The translations under genes and the position numbers were made by a program. The notes under the pieces are model-generated. The model saw only the letters and a list, made by a program, of their open reading frames with translations. It was not told the DNA's origin and ran no database searches. Below are positions 55,771 to 63,254 of a DNA stretch of 64,000 bases, piece by piece. This DNA comes from Novosphingobium subterraneum (GTDB taxonomy: Bacteria > Pseudomonadota > Alphaproteobacteria > Sphingomonadales > Sphingomonadaceae): the NCBI RefSeq assembly GCF_000807925.1, contig NZ_JRVC01000006.1:62001-126000 (forward strand), given 5' to 3'. Each line of letters starts with the position of its first letter. The first letter of the stretch is position 1.

Positions 55771-57267
55771 ATGTCGATGAAGCCGATGACCGAAGCTGAA
55801 GCCGTCGCTCAGCTGCGCCGCTTTGTGGCAGCGCTTGAAGCAGGGGATCGCCGCACTGCCAACACCGCGGCGTTCGCCCTGATCGCCGCCCGGCCGCCGC
55901 TCGGCGACCGCTGGCAGCTCATTGCAAGGGTGATGCAGACCAATGGCGAAATCTCGGCCGCGAGCGCCGCCATGCAGTCCTTTGTCGACCATCATCGCGG
56001 GCACCCGCAGGTAGCTTACCTGCAGGCTGCCATGCTGGCGCAGTGCGGCCGGCTCGAACAGGCCTGGTCCGTCATCCGCAACGTGCCACCCTCGGTACCC
56101 GATCCTTCGCAGAACGGCTTCCTACGGGGCACCATAGCCCTGAACCTCGGGCTGACCGATCTGGCCGAAAGCATCCTTCAGACAACGCTCGATGCCAACC
56201 CGGCACTCGGCCAAGCCATGCTCGCGCTGGTCTCTGCGCGCAAACGCAACTCGGGCGACCCGGTGGGCGAACGCATCCTCCAGTCCGCCCCTCTCATGCG
56301 CAGCGCTCCTGCGATCGAGCGGTCACATTTCCACTTTGCTGCCGGACGGGTCCATTTCGACCGGAACGAAACAGATGCAGCCTTCGACCATTTCGCTCAG
56401 GGCGCGGCTATCGCAAGTACCGAACGCCCTTACGAGGCGAAAGCCGATGCGCGAGAAGCTGAAGCCTGCCGCGACGGTTTCGACCGTGCGTTCGTCGCCG
56501 ACATCAACGCCGGCATCACTATCGATACCAGCCAGCCCATCTTCGTCACCGGCCTGCCGCGCTCGGGCACGACGCTGGTCGAACAGATTCTCGTTAGCCA
56601 TTCGGCGGTCTCAGGCGGGGAAGAACTGGGCCGCATGGCGATCCTTCAGCGCGATCTGGGTTCACTCGGGGCAGCGGGCCTCAACGCCTATCTCGCGAGA
56701 AGCGGCAAGGCTGATGATCTTGCAGCACTCTACCTCCACCTCGGGCAGGAGCGGTTCGGCCAGCAGGGGCGCTTCGTCGACAAGGCGCTCAATACCAGCC
56801 GCTTCATGGGCCTGATCGCGGCACTCCTGCCGCAAGCGCCAGTGATCTGGCTGCGCCGCGATCCCGTCGATTGCGCATGGTCCGCGTTCCGCACCTACTT
56901 CATCCACGGCCTTGACTGGTCATGGAAGCTTGAGGACATCGCCAGCCACTTCGCGCTGGAAGACCAGTTGTTCCAGCACTGGTCGGAGATGTTCCCGGAG
57001 AGGATTCTCGTCGTCGATTACCAGACCCTTGTCCGTTCCCCGAAAACCGAGATCCCGCGCATCCTGCAGCATTGTCGGCTCGCCGCAGAGCCGCAGGTGT
57101 TCCGCCCACACGAGACCAAACGCGTTGTTTCAACGGCCAGCGCTATGCAGGTGCGCGAACCGATCAATACAGGCGCAATCGGCGCGGCGGATCCTTACCG
57201 CGCTCACTTGGCGCCGTTCATCAAGCGTTATTCCGCGATCACCGCGGCAGCACCCGCCACGCCTTGA
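55771..57267 (+). CDS. TPR-sulfotransferase family protein
   Basis: 498-aa two-part protein. The N-terminal half (about 10-230) is a set of TPR-like helices (VAYLQAAMLAQCGRLEQAW, TDAAFDHFAQGAAI). The C-terminal half is a PAPS-dependent sulfotransferase-like domain. The 5'-phosphosulfate loop is FVTGLPRSGTTLVEQIL near residue 257. The 3'-phosphate region is VIWLRRDPVDCAWSAFRTYF near 360, and LVVDYQTLVRSPKTEI follows. Such proteins often lie beside TonB receptors in sphingomonads. The acceptor is unknown. A terminator separates it from the receptor. It overlaps the convergent membrane enzyme gene by 29 bp. Confidence 0.9.
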   Translation: MSMKPMTEAEAVAQLRRFVAALEAGDRRTANTAAFALIAARPPLGDRWQLIARVMQTNGEISAASAAMQSFVDHHRGHPQVAYLQAAMLAQCGRLEQAWSVIRNVPPSVPDPSQNGFLRGTIALNLGLTDLAESILQTTLDANPALGQAMLALVSARKRNSGDPVGERILQSAPLMRSAPAIERSHFHFAAGRVHFDRNETDAAFDHFAQGAAIASTERPYEAKADAREAEACRDGFDRAFVADINAGITIDTSQPIFVTGLPRSGTTLVEQILVSHSAVSGGEELGRMAILQRDLGSLGAAGLNAYLARSGKADDLAALYLHLGQERFGQQGRFVDKALNTSRFMGLIAALLPQAPVIWLRRDPVDCAWSAFRTYFIHGLDWSWKLEDIASHFALEDQLFQHWSEMFPERILVVDYQTLVRSPKTEIPRILQHCRLAAEPQVFRPHETKRVVSTASAMQVREPINTGAIGAADPYRAHLAPFIKRYSAITAAAPATP

Positions 57268-59035
57268 CCCCGCCAGCGGCCGGCATGGGCACCGGCTGGA
57301 GCCAGGGCGGAGTCCTGCCGGACATGAGGTGGGCAATGAACCCGTCAGGTGCCTTCTCCGCATAGAACCGCGCCTCGCTACCGCCGGGGCAAATCACCAC
57401 CATGGCCGCCCCGCGTCGCGCCATGATCAGCCGCGCCGCTTCGTCCGGTCCCAGAAAAGCCTCGATCACATCGCGAATGGCGGTGTCTGCACGGTGGTGG
57501 GCCGTCGCGATGACCTTGTGCCGGGTCATGACCAGCAGGGTCGGCCCGATGTCGAGCCCCGTGAGCAGCGTCTGCGGGGGAATTGCTTCCAGTGCTGGCA
57601 CGGCCTTGGAGAAATCGCAGCCAAGGGCCACCTCGCCCTGCGCCCGGCCTGCTGAAGCCTGTCCTACCGGGGCAAGCAGCCGCGCCGCCTGATCCACCAG
57701 CACGCCCGGCAAGAGCAGCGTGACCATTACCACCACCCTGCCCATGCGGCGGACCAGCAGGGAATCCTGCCGCCAGCGGGCGAACTGCTCTGCAACCTGC
57801 CAAGCCGCAGGCACGGTCGCAAAAAGACACGATACTCCCGATGCGCGCGCCACCAGCAGGCCGACCAGCGTCGCGCCAAGCAGCAGCAGCGCGTAGTCGA
57901 GCCAGAACAGCTGCGCCGCGCGGTCCGCAGCGCGCCTGAAAAGTCGAAGGCAGGCAATCAGGCCGAACAGCGGCAGCAGGATGATGGTTGCCGCAAAACC
58001 CGGCTCCTGCCGCCACACCGGCAGGCCCTCGAGCACGGAATCGAGCCATACCTTGCGCACCAGCGGATCGACCGAAGCGAAAGCGTCTCCGGCAAGGCAC
58101 TGCGGCGCCCAGACCGCAGCAATGCCGATAGCCCCTGCTCCGATCAGGCACACGGCAAGTAGGCTAACCAACGGCGGGCGGTCGCGTAGCTGCCCCAGGA
58201 CGATCGCTACGCCGCCCCCCATCCACAGTAGCGCCGCGACATGGACAGGCGAAACGGCATCGCAATGCTGCGCCTGATCGGCAAGGCCCCGCGTTGCCAG
58301 GAACAGGGCAAGGCTCGCCACGGACAGGCTCAGCAGATACTTAATCAGCCACTCGCCCTGGCCTCGCCACAGGCGCAAGGTGCAAAGCCCGCCGACGATC
58401 ACGGCCAGAGGCAGCGATTCAAGCGATATAGCCAGTGCCAATGCCAGCGCCGCTCCGGCCACGGCCGCGCCCATCCGGGGCGTAGAGGCGAACAGGCCGT
58501 TCAATGCAACCAGCGCAAGCACGAACTGCATGGCGTGGTGATCTATCCGCAACGGCATCATGCGGAAGGACGCCGGCACAGCCGCTGCCACCAGCAGGGC
58601 TGCAACGATACCGATGCGCGGGCCAAACTGTCTTGCCGCCAGCCGCGCCGCGAGCGCCATTGCCGCCAGAAGGTTCAGCAGCGGCACAATGACGATCGCT
58701 ATGCTCTCTGCCAGCCCCTGCCCCAACAGCGGACGCAACAGCAGGATCATTGCCCCGATCGGGATGTCGACAACGCGGGTCCAGTGCATCGCCACGCCAT
58801 CGGGCGGCGCAATGCGGTATTGGCGAAGGTCGAACCAGGCCTGCCCGCCCAGCAGGTCGCGGACCTGCTGCAGGCGCAGCGCATCATCGCCGTCGACGAA
58901 ATTCGCCGGCGACAGCCTGCCACCGCTACCAACCAGCATCAGCAGGCTGATCGCAACCCAAGCCAGCAACACGCCGCGCCAGGGAATCGCAGCGCTGCGC
59001 TCTCCCGGCGATTGGCCGGAATTGCGGTAGCTCAC
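57239..59035 (-). CDS. Polytopic membrane protein, probable GT-C glycosyltransferase (STT3/AglB-like motifs)
   Basis: 598-aa inner-membrane protein with about 10-12 hydrophobic helices and a C-terminal soluble domain (about 480-598). I use GTG 59035, which overlaps the gtrA stop (GTGA). A longer start at 59065 is possible. The first periplasmic loop has FVDGDDALRLQQVRDLL and a second loop has RMMPLRIDHHAMQFVLALVA. An acidic loop-1 motif plus a DHH-type second motif recalls GT-C enzymes of the STT3/AglB group. The diagnostic WWDxG motif of oligosaccharyltransferases is absent. It lies with GtrA and a UGM-like flavoprotein in a glycan-type operon. Confidence 0.72.
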   Translation of the reverse strand: MSYRNSGQSPGERSAAIPWRGVLLAWVAISLLMLVGSGGRLSPANFVDGDDALRLQQVRDLLGGQAWFDLRQYRIAPPDGVAMHWTRVVDIPIGAMILLLRPLLGQGLAESIAIVIVPLLNLLAAMALAARLAARQFGPRIGIVAALLVAAAVPASFRMMPLRIDHHAMQFVLALVALNGLFASTPRMGAAVAGAALALALAISLESLPLAVIVGGLCTLRLWRGQGEWLIKYLLSLSVASLALFLATRGLADQAQHCDAVSPVHVAALLWMGGGVAIVLGQLRDRPPLVSLLAVCLIGAGAIGIAAVWAPQCLAGDAFASVDPLVRKVWLDSVLEGLPVWRQEPGFAATIILLPLFGLIACLRLFRRAADRAAQLFWLDYALLLLGATLVGLLVARASGVSCLFATVPAAWQVAEQFARWRQDSLLVRRMGRVVVMVTLLLPGVLVDQAARLLAPVGQASAGRAQGEVALGCDFSKAVPALEAIPPQTLLTGLDIGPTLLVMTRHKVIATAHHRADTAIRDVIEAFLGPDEAARLIMARRGAAMVVICPGGSEARFYAEKAPDGFIAHLMSGRTPPWLQPVPMPAAGGVKAWRVLPR

Positions 59036-59445
59036 TGGAAGACAACCCGCTTTCTGAGCAGCCATGTCGTCGTGAAGCTTGCCCCCACGGCGATAAGCTT
59101 CGACAAGCGCGAATCAAGACCGAGCGCGGCACCGGCTCCGACGATCAGGGTCGTCAGCGCCAGCCCGACAAGGGCCGAGCCAACGAACAGCGCTTTCTGC
59201 CGCGTGCGCGCGCCGCGCTCTGCGGCCACCGTATCGGTAAAGACCGTGCGACTCGAAAGCAGCCAGTGCGCTACTATGCCTAGCGAATAGCCGCTCGCCG
59301 AAGCGATCACCGGTGCAATCCCCACCGCCAGCAGGGCAAGGAACGAGCCGACGTCCACGGCCAGCGCCCCGACGCTGGCGAGCAGGTAGCGCAGGAGCAC
59401 CACGCGGCGCAGGCGATCGATCATCGGCAGGATCGTCCCGGTCAT
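59032..59445 (-). CDS. GtrA-family membrane protein
   Basis: 137-aa four-helix inner-membrane protein of the GtrA family, associated with flipping or transfer of polyprenyl-linked sugars. Helices are near residues 15-35, 38-58, 78-100 and 108-126, and the typical N-terminal RYLLASVGALAVDVGSFLAL and C-terminal FTTTWLLRKRVVFQ are present. Starts at GTG 59457 or ATG 59424 are also possible. It is 20 bp after the flavoprotein gene and overlaps the GT-C-like gene, forming a three-gene unit. Confidence 0.88.
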   Translation of the reverse strand: MTGTILPMIDRLRRVVLLRYLLASVGALAVDVGSFLALLAVGIAPVIASASGYSLGIVAHWLLSSRTVFTDTVAAERGARTRQKALFVGSALVGLALTTLIVGAGAALGLDSRLSKLIAVGASFTTTWLLRKRVVFQ

Positions 59446-59465
59446 CTGTGGCGGCACCGTTCGGT

Positions 59466-61076
59466 TCAGGCGGCCTTCGCCGCAGCCTTTTCAGGCACGA
59501 TCCGCGCAGGAACGTCGCGAACCGATGCCAGTGCCGCTGCCTGGTCTTCGCTGGGTGCCACGCGCGCCGGCAGGGTTCCCTGCGATCCCTCGTTGCCCGC
59601 CTCGTGGTACTCGGCATCCTCGTTCACGCACCAGGTATCATAGATCCGCGCGCCCGCCGCAATATTTTCCACGGTCAGCATCGCGGTCATCATCGCGTGG
59701 TCCTGGTTGTTGTAGCGGTGCATGCCATTGCGGCCCACCATGTGCAGTGTGGGATGGGCAGCTTCCAGTTCGGTGCGCATGGCGGCCACGTTGGCGGCAT
59801 ATTCGTCGTCATAGACCGGATAGGCCTTCTCCTGACGCACGACCACGCCGCCGATCACCTTTTCCGGGCTGACAAGTCCGAGGATCGCCATTTCCTGCTT
59901 GGCCAGTTCGATGAGTTCCTCGTCCGAGGAGTCCCACAGCGCGTCGCCCTCGAAACAAAAGTATTCCAGTCCGACGCAGGCCACGCTCTCGTCGGGCACC
60001 ATTTCCGGCGACCACGAACGGAAGTTCTGGATGCGGCCGACCTTCACCTTGCTGTCGTGGATGTAGATCCAGTTGTCGGGGAACAGCTCCTCGGAACGGA
60101 TCTTGAGCGCCACCGTCAGGAAGTCGCGATACTTGAGGCGACTGGCCTGGAGGGTCGTGGCGGGCAGTGGATACAGGCGCGCGGCCAGCTCGCGCATCGG
60201 CGCCGAGCTGATGGCGTGGGCCGCCTCGATCACCAAATCGCCATCTGGCCCCTTCGCAGACAGGCGCCATCCGCCCGCGCCATCGGCAGCAAGCTGCTTG
60301 AAGGCATGGCCCATCAGCACTTCACCCTTGCCACTGCCCACGATCCTGTCACGCGCGGCATCCCACATCATGCCGGGGCCCAGACGCGGATAGCGGAAGG
60401 TTTCGAGCAGGGTCTTGGTCTGCATGCCGTCGTTCGGGCGCCTGTTCAGGCCGAGACTGCGCTTCAGCCCGTCGATGACCGCCCCCCACAGCGACAGTCC
60501 CTTGATCCGCTGGGCAGCCCAGTCTGCGCTCATCTCGTCGCAGGGCATGCCCCAGACCTTCTCGGTGTAGGTCTTGAAGAAGATCGAATAGAGCTTCTGC
60601 CCGAACTGATTCACGGTCCAGTCCTCGAAGCTCTTTACATTGCGGTTCGGAAAGGCCTTGGCTTTTGCAAAGCTCGCCATGCACAGCGTCGATCGCACCA
60701 GGCCAAGGTTCCACAGCGCCTCGAACGCGCGCAGCGGGTACGAGTAGAACTTGCCCTCGTAATAGATCCGGCTCATCCGCGGGCGCTGGATGAAATCATC
60801 GGGCAGTATCTCGTTCCACAGATCGACGACCTGCTGGCTCTTGGAGAAGAAGCGGTGCCCGCCGATGTCGAAACGGTAGCCTTCATGCTCGACCGTCCGG
60901 CTTATGCCGCCGACATAGGTCTGGTCCTTTTCGATGATGGCGACGCTGAAACCCCGCTTGGTGAGGAGGTAGCCCGCCGTCAGCCCGGCTGGCCCCGCGC
61001 CGATGATCGCGACATCCACCTTGCGGCTGCCAGAACCGTTTGCGTGGCCATCGGCCGCCATCGTCCCGTTAACCAT
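59466..61076 (-). CDS. FAD-dependent oxidoreductase, UDP-galactopyranose-mutase/amine-oxidase-like
   Basis: 536-aa flavoprotein. The FAD Rossmann motif is VAIIGAGPAGLTAGYLLTKR (about residues 22-41), followed by IIEKDQTYVGGISRTVEHEG and FDIGGHRFFSKSQQ. The last two are typical of UDP-galactopyranose mutase and protoporphyrinogen-oxidase-like enzymes. A C-terminal GRNGMHRYNNQDHAMMTAML is the second FAD site. The first 15 residues and the last 40 are low-complexity extensions. The start ATG 61076 is used. It heads the operon with GtrA and the GT-C-like enzyme, so a role in lipid- or polymer-linked sugar chemistry is likely. Confidence 0.88.
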   Translation of the reverse strand: MVNGTMAADGHANGSGSRKVDVAIIGAGPAGLTAGYLLTKRGFSVAIIEKDQTYVGGISRTVEHEGYRFDIGGHRFFSKSQQVVDLWNEILPDDFIQRPRMSRIYYEGKFYSYPLRAFEALWNLGLVRSTLCMASFAKAKAFPNRNVKSFEDWTVNQFGQKLYSIFFKTYTEKVWGMPCDEMSADWAAQRIKGLSLWGAVIDGLKRSLGLNRRPNDGMQTKTLLETFRYPRLGPGMMWDAARDRIVGSGKGEVLMGHAFKQLAADGAGGWRLSAKGPDGDLVIEAAHAISSAPMRELAARLYPLPATTLQASRLKYRDFLTVALKIRSEELFPDNWIYIHDSKVKVGRIQNFRSWSPEMVPDESVACVGLEYFCFEGDALWDSSDEELIELAKQEMAILGLVSPEKVIGGVVVRQEKAYPVYDDEYAANVAAMRTELEAAHPTLHMVGRNGMHRYNNQDHAMMTAMLTVENIAAGARIYDTWCVNEDAEYHEAGNEGSQGTLPARVAPSEDQAAALASVRDVPARIVPEKAAAKAA

Positions 61077-61191
61077 CAAAACCCCCGTTTCAACGCTTTT
61101 CGCGTGGGTCAGACGTGAAGGAAAATGGATAAGGGATGGTTAATGACGGCCGGTCATTCGGCAAAGATTTGCCGTTCCCAGTCAACCGCTG

Positions 61192-61902
61192 TCAGACGTT
61201 CCGCAGCCGTCCGTCGGAGTTGGGCATCGCAGGATCGCTGCCCTGCAAGGGCGCCGCGATCCGCGCGAGTTCGTCCATCTTGAAGGTCTGTTCGAAGAGA
61301 AGCCCGTAACGCGGGTGGCTGCGCCAGCGCACTTTGGCGTAGATCGGGGGCAGAACTTCCGTTTCCAGCCGGACGAGCTCGTTCATGAGAAGCCACTTGT
61401 CGCACTCGATGCACGCGCCCTGCTGCGAAATGTCCTGGAATGCGACATGTACTGCATCGCCTCCGGAATGCAGGATTGCATCAAGATGGATGCGCAGTCG
61501 GACCTGGCGCTTGGGGAAAGTTCCGTGGCTTTCGTCAAGCAGACGCTCGATCTCGATGTCGTTCAGGAAACGGAAGCCCGCGTATTCGCCTTCACTCCAG
61601 ATCTGCTCGATCGGATAGCGATCGCCGTTGCTCATTTCGATGGCCAGCGATCCACAAGGGGGCAGCGGGTTGAACAAGCGGATCTTGAGGCCGCTCGTCG
61701 AAGCATCGCGGATGACACAGAGGAATTCGCGTTCGCCATCCAGAATCAACTTGGCGGCACGGATCAGCAGGGTGAAACGCGGCGCGGCGCGTTGTTCCGC
61801 TCCGGCTTCCGCGTCCTTAGGCACTTGATCGTCGTCTGCCTGGGCCAAGCCCGATCCCCCGTGCACGTGAAGCCGCGCCGGAGCGCACGCATGCCCCGGC
61901 AA
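61192..61902 (-). CDS. Tandem PilZ-domain protein (c-di-GMP receptor candidate)
   Basis: About 236 aa if started at TTG 61902. GTG 61866 or GTG 61824 are alternatives and the true start is unclear. Two PilZ-like beta-barrel units are visible. The first covers about 38-130, with APRFTLLIRAAKLILDG and CVIRDASTSGLKIRLF, where the RxxxR and (D/N)xSxxG motifs are partly kept. The second covers about 135-225, with QVRLRIHLDAILHSGG and HVAFQDISQQGACIE. PilZ domains bind cyclic di-GMP and control motility or exopolysaccharide. The gene is monocistronic. Confidence 0.85.
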   Translation of the reverse strand: MPGHACAPARLHVHGGSGLAQADDDQVPKDAEAGAEQRAAPRFTLLIRAAKLILDGEREFLCVIRDASTSGLKIRLFNPLPPCGSLAIEMSNGDRYPIEQIWSEGEYAGFRFLNDIEIERLLDESHGTFPKRQVRLRIHLDAILHSGGDAVHVAFQDISQQGACIECDKWLLMNELVRLETEVLPPIYAKVRWRSHPRYGLLFEQTFKMDELARIAAPLQGSDPAMPNSDGRLRNV

Positions 61903-62051
61903 GAATCAGTATTAGCACGTAATTCCTACCGCGGAGTTACCAAGCAAATTACGGAATGACTTGGATTTTTACAGACATGTAAACAAACGCTATAAATGTG
62001 TAGCCAAACTCGTCATCAAGTCCGGGCAAACAATTACAAAGCAAAGGATCA

Positions 62052-62136
62052 TGGTGCGGACGGCGGGACTCGAACCCGCACGATCAAGGATCAAGGGATT
62101 TTAAGTCCCCGGCGTCTACCATTCCGCCACGTCCGC
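62052..62136 (-). tRNA. tRNA-Leu (anticodon UAA)
   Basis: The minus strand folds as a tRNA: acceptor GCGGACG pairs with CGTCCGC, followed by A73 and an encoded CCA (62054-62052). The T-arm is GCGGGTTCGAGTCCCGC, and the anticodon loop in GGGACTTAAAATCCC reads UAA, which decodes UUA/UUG leucine. A long variable arm fits a class II tRNA. The length is 85 nt with CCA. Confidence 0.95.
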
Positions 62137-62204
62137 AACTGTTGGCAGGTCAGGCTAAGGCCCTGAATGCTGCAACTCGTGCAAGTCGCGCCTGCCACAG
62201 CACA

Positions 62205-62236
62205 AAGGGCGCGGCAACGCCTGTTGCCGCGCCCTT
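62205..62236 (-). terminator. Terminator of ihfB
   Basis: A 14-bp perfect stem (62205-62218 pairing with 62223-62236; sequence AAGGGCGCGGCAAC) with a 4-nt loop begins 21 bases after the ihfB stop. On the minus strand the stem ends in CCCTT and runs into TTGTG, giving a short U-rich tail. Confidence 0.8.
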
Positions 62237-62257
62237 GCTGAATTTCCGGTCGAAAGC

Positions 62258-62539
62258 TCAGTCGGCGTTGAGCCGTTGCCGCATTTCCTTGCCTGCCTTG
62301 AAATAGGGCACGCGCTTGCCCGGTACTTCGACGGTCTCGCCGGTTCGCGGGTTGCGGCCCTTCCGGGCATCGCGTTCGCGCGTGGAGAACGCGCCGAAAC
62401 CACGAAGTTCGACACGCCCACCATCGGCCAGTCGCTTGGCAATCTCATCGAAGAAAACGTCGACAACCCGTTCGATTTCTTCGCTGCGCATGCCAGGACT
62501 TTCCTTGGCGAGAGCCTGCAGCAGCTCCGATCTTATCAT
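62258..62539 (-). CDS. ihfB: Integration host factor subunit beta
   Basis: 93-aa DNA-bending protein of the HU/IHF family. The ATG at 62539 ([17 protein letters not shown]) has GGAGGGAAAG upstream. Longer frames lack conservation. The body [40 protein letters not shown] and the DNA-intercalating arm [20 protein letters not shown] are typical of IhfB. The 20-residue C-terminus [14 protein letters not shown] fits. It acts as a heterodimer with IhfA on the nucleoid. A strong terminator follows. Confidence 0.96.
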   Translation of the reverse strand: MIRSELLQALAKESPGMRSEEIERVVDVFFDEIAKRLADGGRVELRGFGAFSTRERDARKGRNPRTGETVEVPGKRVPYFKAGKEMRQRLNAD

Positions 62540-62693
62540 TCTTTCCCTCCGCCGAGCGACCATGCGGCCACACCCCGATTTTCTACGATCCCTGTGCCCA
62601 AACCCCCGTATGAGCACATTCTAACATCCTGCCACGCCCAACCGGTCATGACAATCGTTTCATATTACTCAAAGTGGCCAAAAATGGACCGTT

Positions 62694-63047
62694 TCAGGCG
62701 ATTTCCGCTACGTCGGCCAGGCTGAGGCCGAGCAGGCGCATCCGCGCCGCGACTGCGGGCCATTCATCTTGCAGGAAAGATTCGCGCTCCCGCTGGCGCA
62801 AGGCTTCAACGGCACCGGGTGCTACGAACATCCCAACGCCGCGCTGGACAATCACCAAGCCTTCATCCTGAAACTGCTGATAGGCCTTGGCCACGGTCAG
62901 GGGATTGGCGCCCTGTTCGGCCGCATAGGCCCGTACCGACGGCAGCATGGCGCCCTCCGCATAGCGACCGTCAAGGATCGCCGCACAGATTTCGTCGCGA
63001 AGGCGGAGGTAGACCGGGCGGCTTGCCTGGCTGGTGTTCATGCCCAT
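62694..63047 (-). CDS. Short GntR-family regulator (YtrA-type)
   Basis: 117-aa regulator: a winged HTH at about residues 8-75 (YLRLRDEICAAILDGRYAEG, then SVRAYAAEQGANPLTVAKAY) and a short helical dimerisation tail. This is the YtrA subfamily size, often linked to ABC or other transport genes. It can start at ATG 63047 or 63041. A TATTAT -10 (63067-63062) is so close that the mRNA may be nearly leaderless. It is divergent from the peptide transporter gene, its likely target. Confidence 0.88.
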   Translation of the reverse strand: MGMNTSQASRPVYLRLRDEICAAILDGRYAEGAMLPSVRAYAAEQGANPLTVAKAYQQFQDEGLVIVQRGVGMFVAPGAVEALRQRERESFLQDEWPAVAARMRLLGLSLADVAEIA

Positions 63048-63048
63048 G

Positions 63049-63064
63049 GTGCCATAGTGCCATA
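63049..63064. promoter_or_regulatory. Tandem GTGCCATA repeat at the GntR start
   Basis: Two identical 8-bp copies of GTGCCATA (63049-63056 and 63057-63064) lie directly upstream of the short GntR gene and overlap its probable -10 region. A site for autoregulation is possible. Alternatively it is a chance duplication. Confidence 0.35.
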
Positions 63065-63254
63065 ATACAGCGCAGCACACAACGGCTCGTTGTGGCAGCT
63101 CTCCGGGCACGCTCCTGCCGCTTTGCGACATTGGTTGCGATTGAAAATAGTTTCTTGCCATCGCGACACGTGGCACTAAGGCGGAAATTTGCCGTGCGGG
63201 ACAGGCGCGGCAGTGCAAAAAGCTCACACAGCAACGACGGGATCGCTCGCCGGC

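Noticed and set aside
52344..55772. 1142-codon open frame on the minus strand opposite the Oar-like receptor
   Set aside because: Shadow of the receptor gene. It even reads through the strong terminator and has repetitive Val/Arg/Glu composition.
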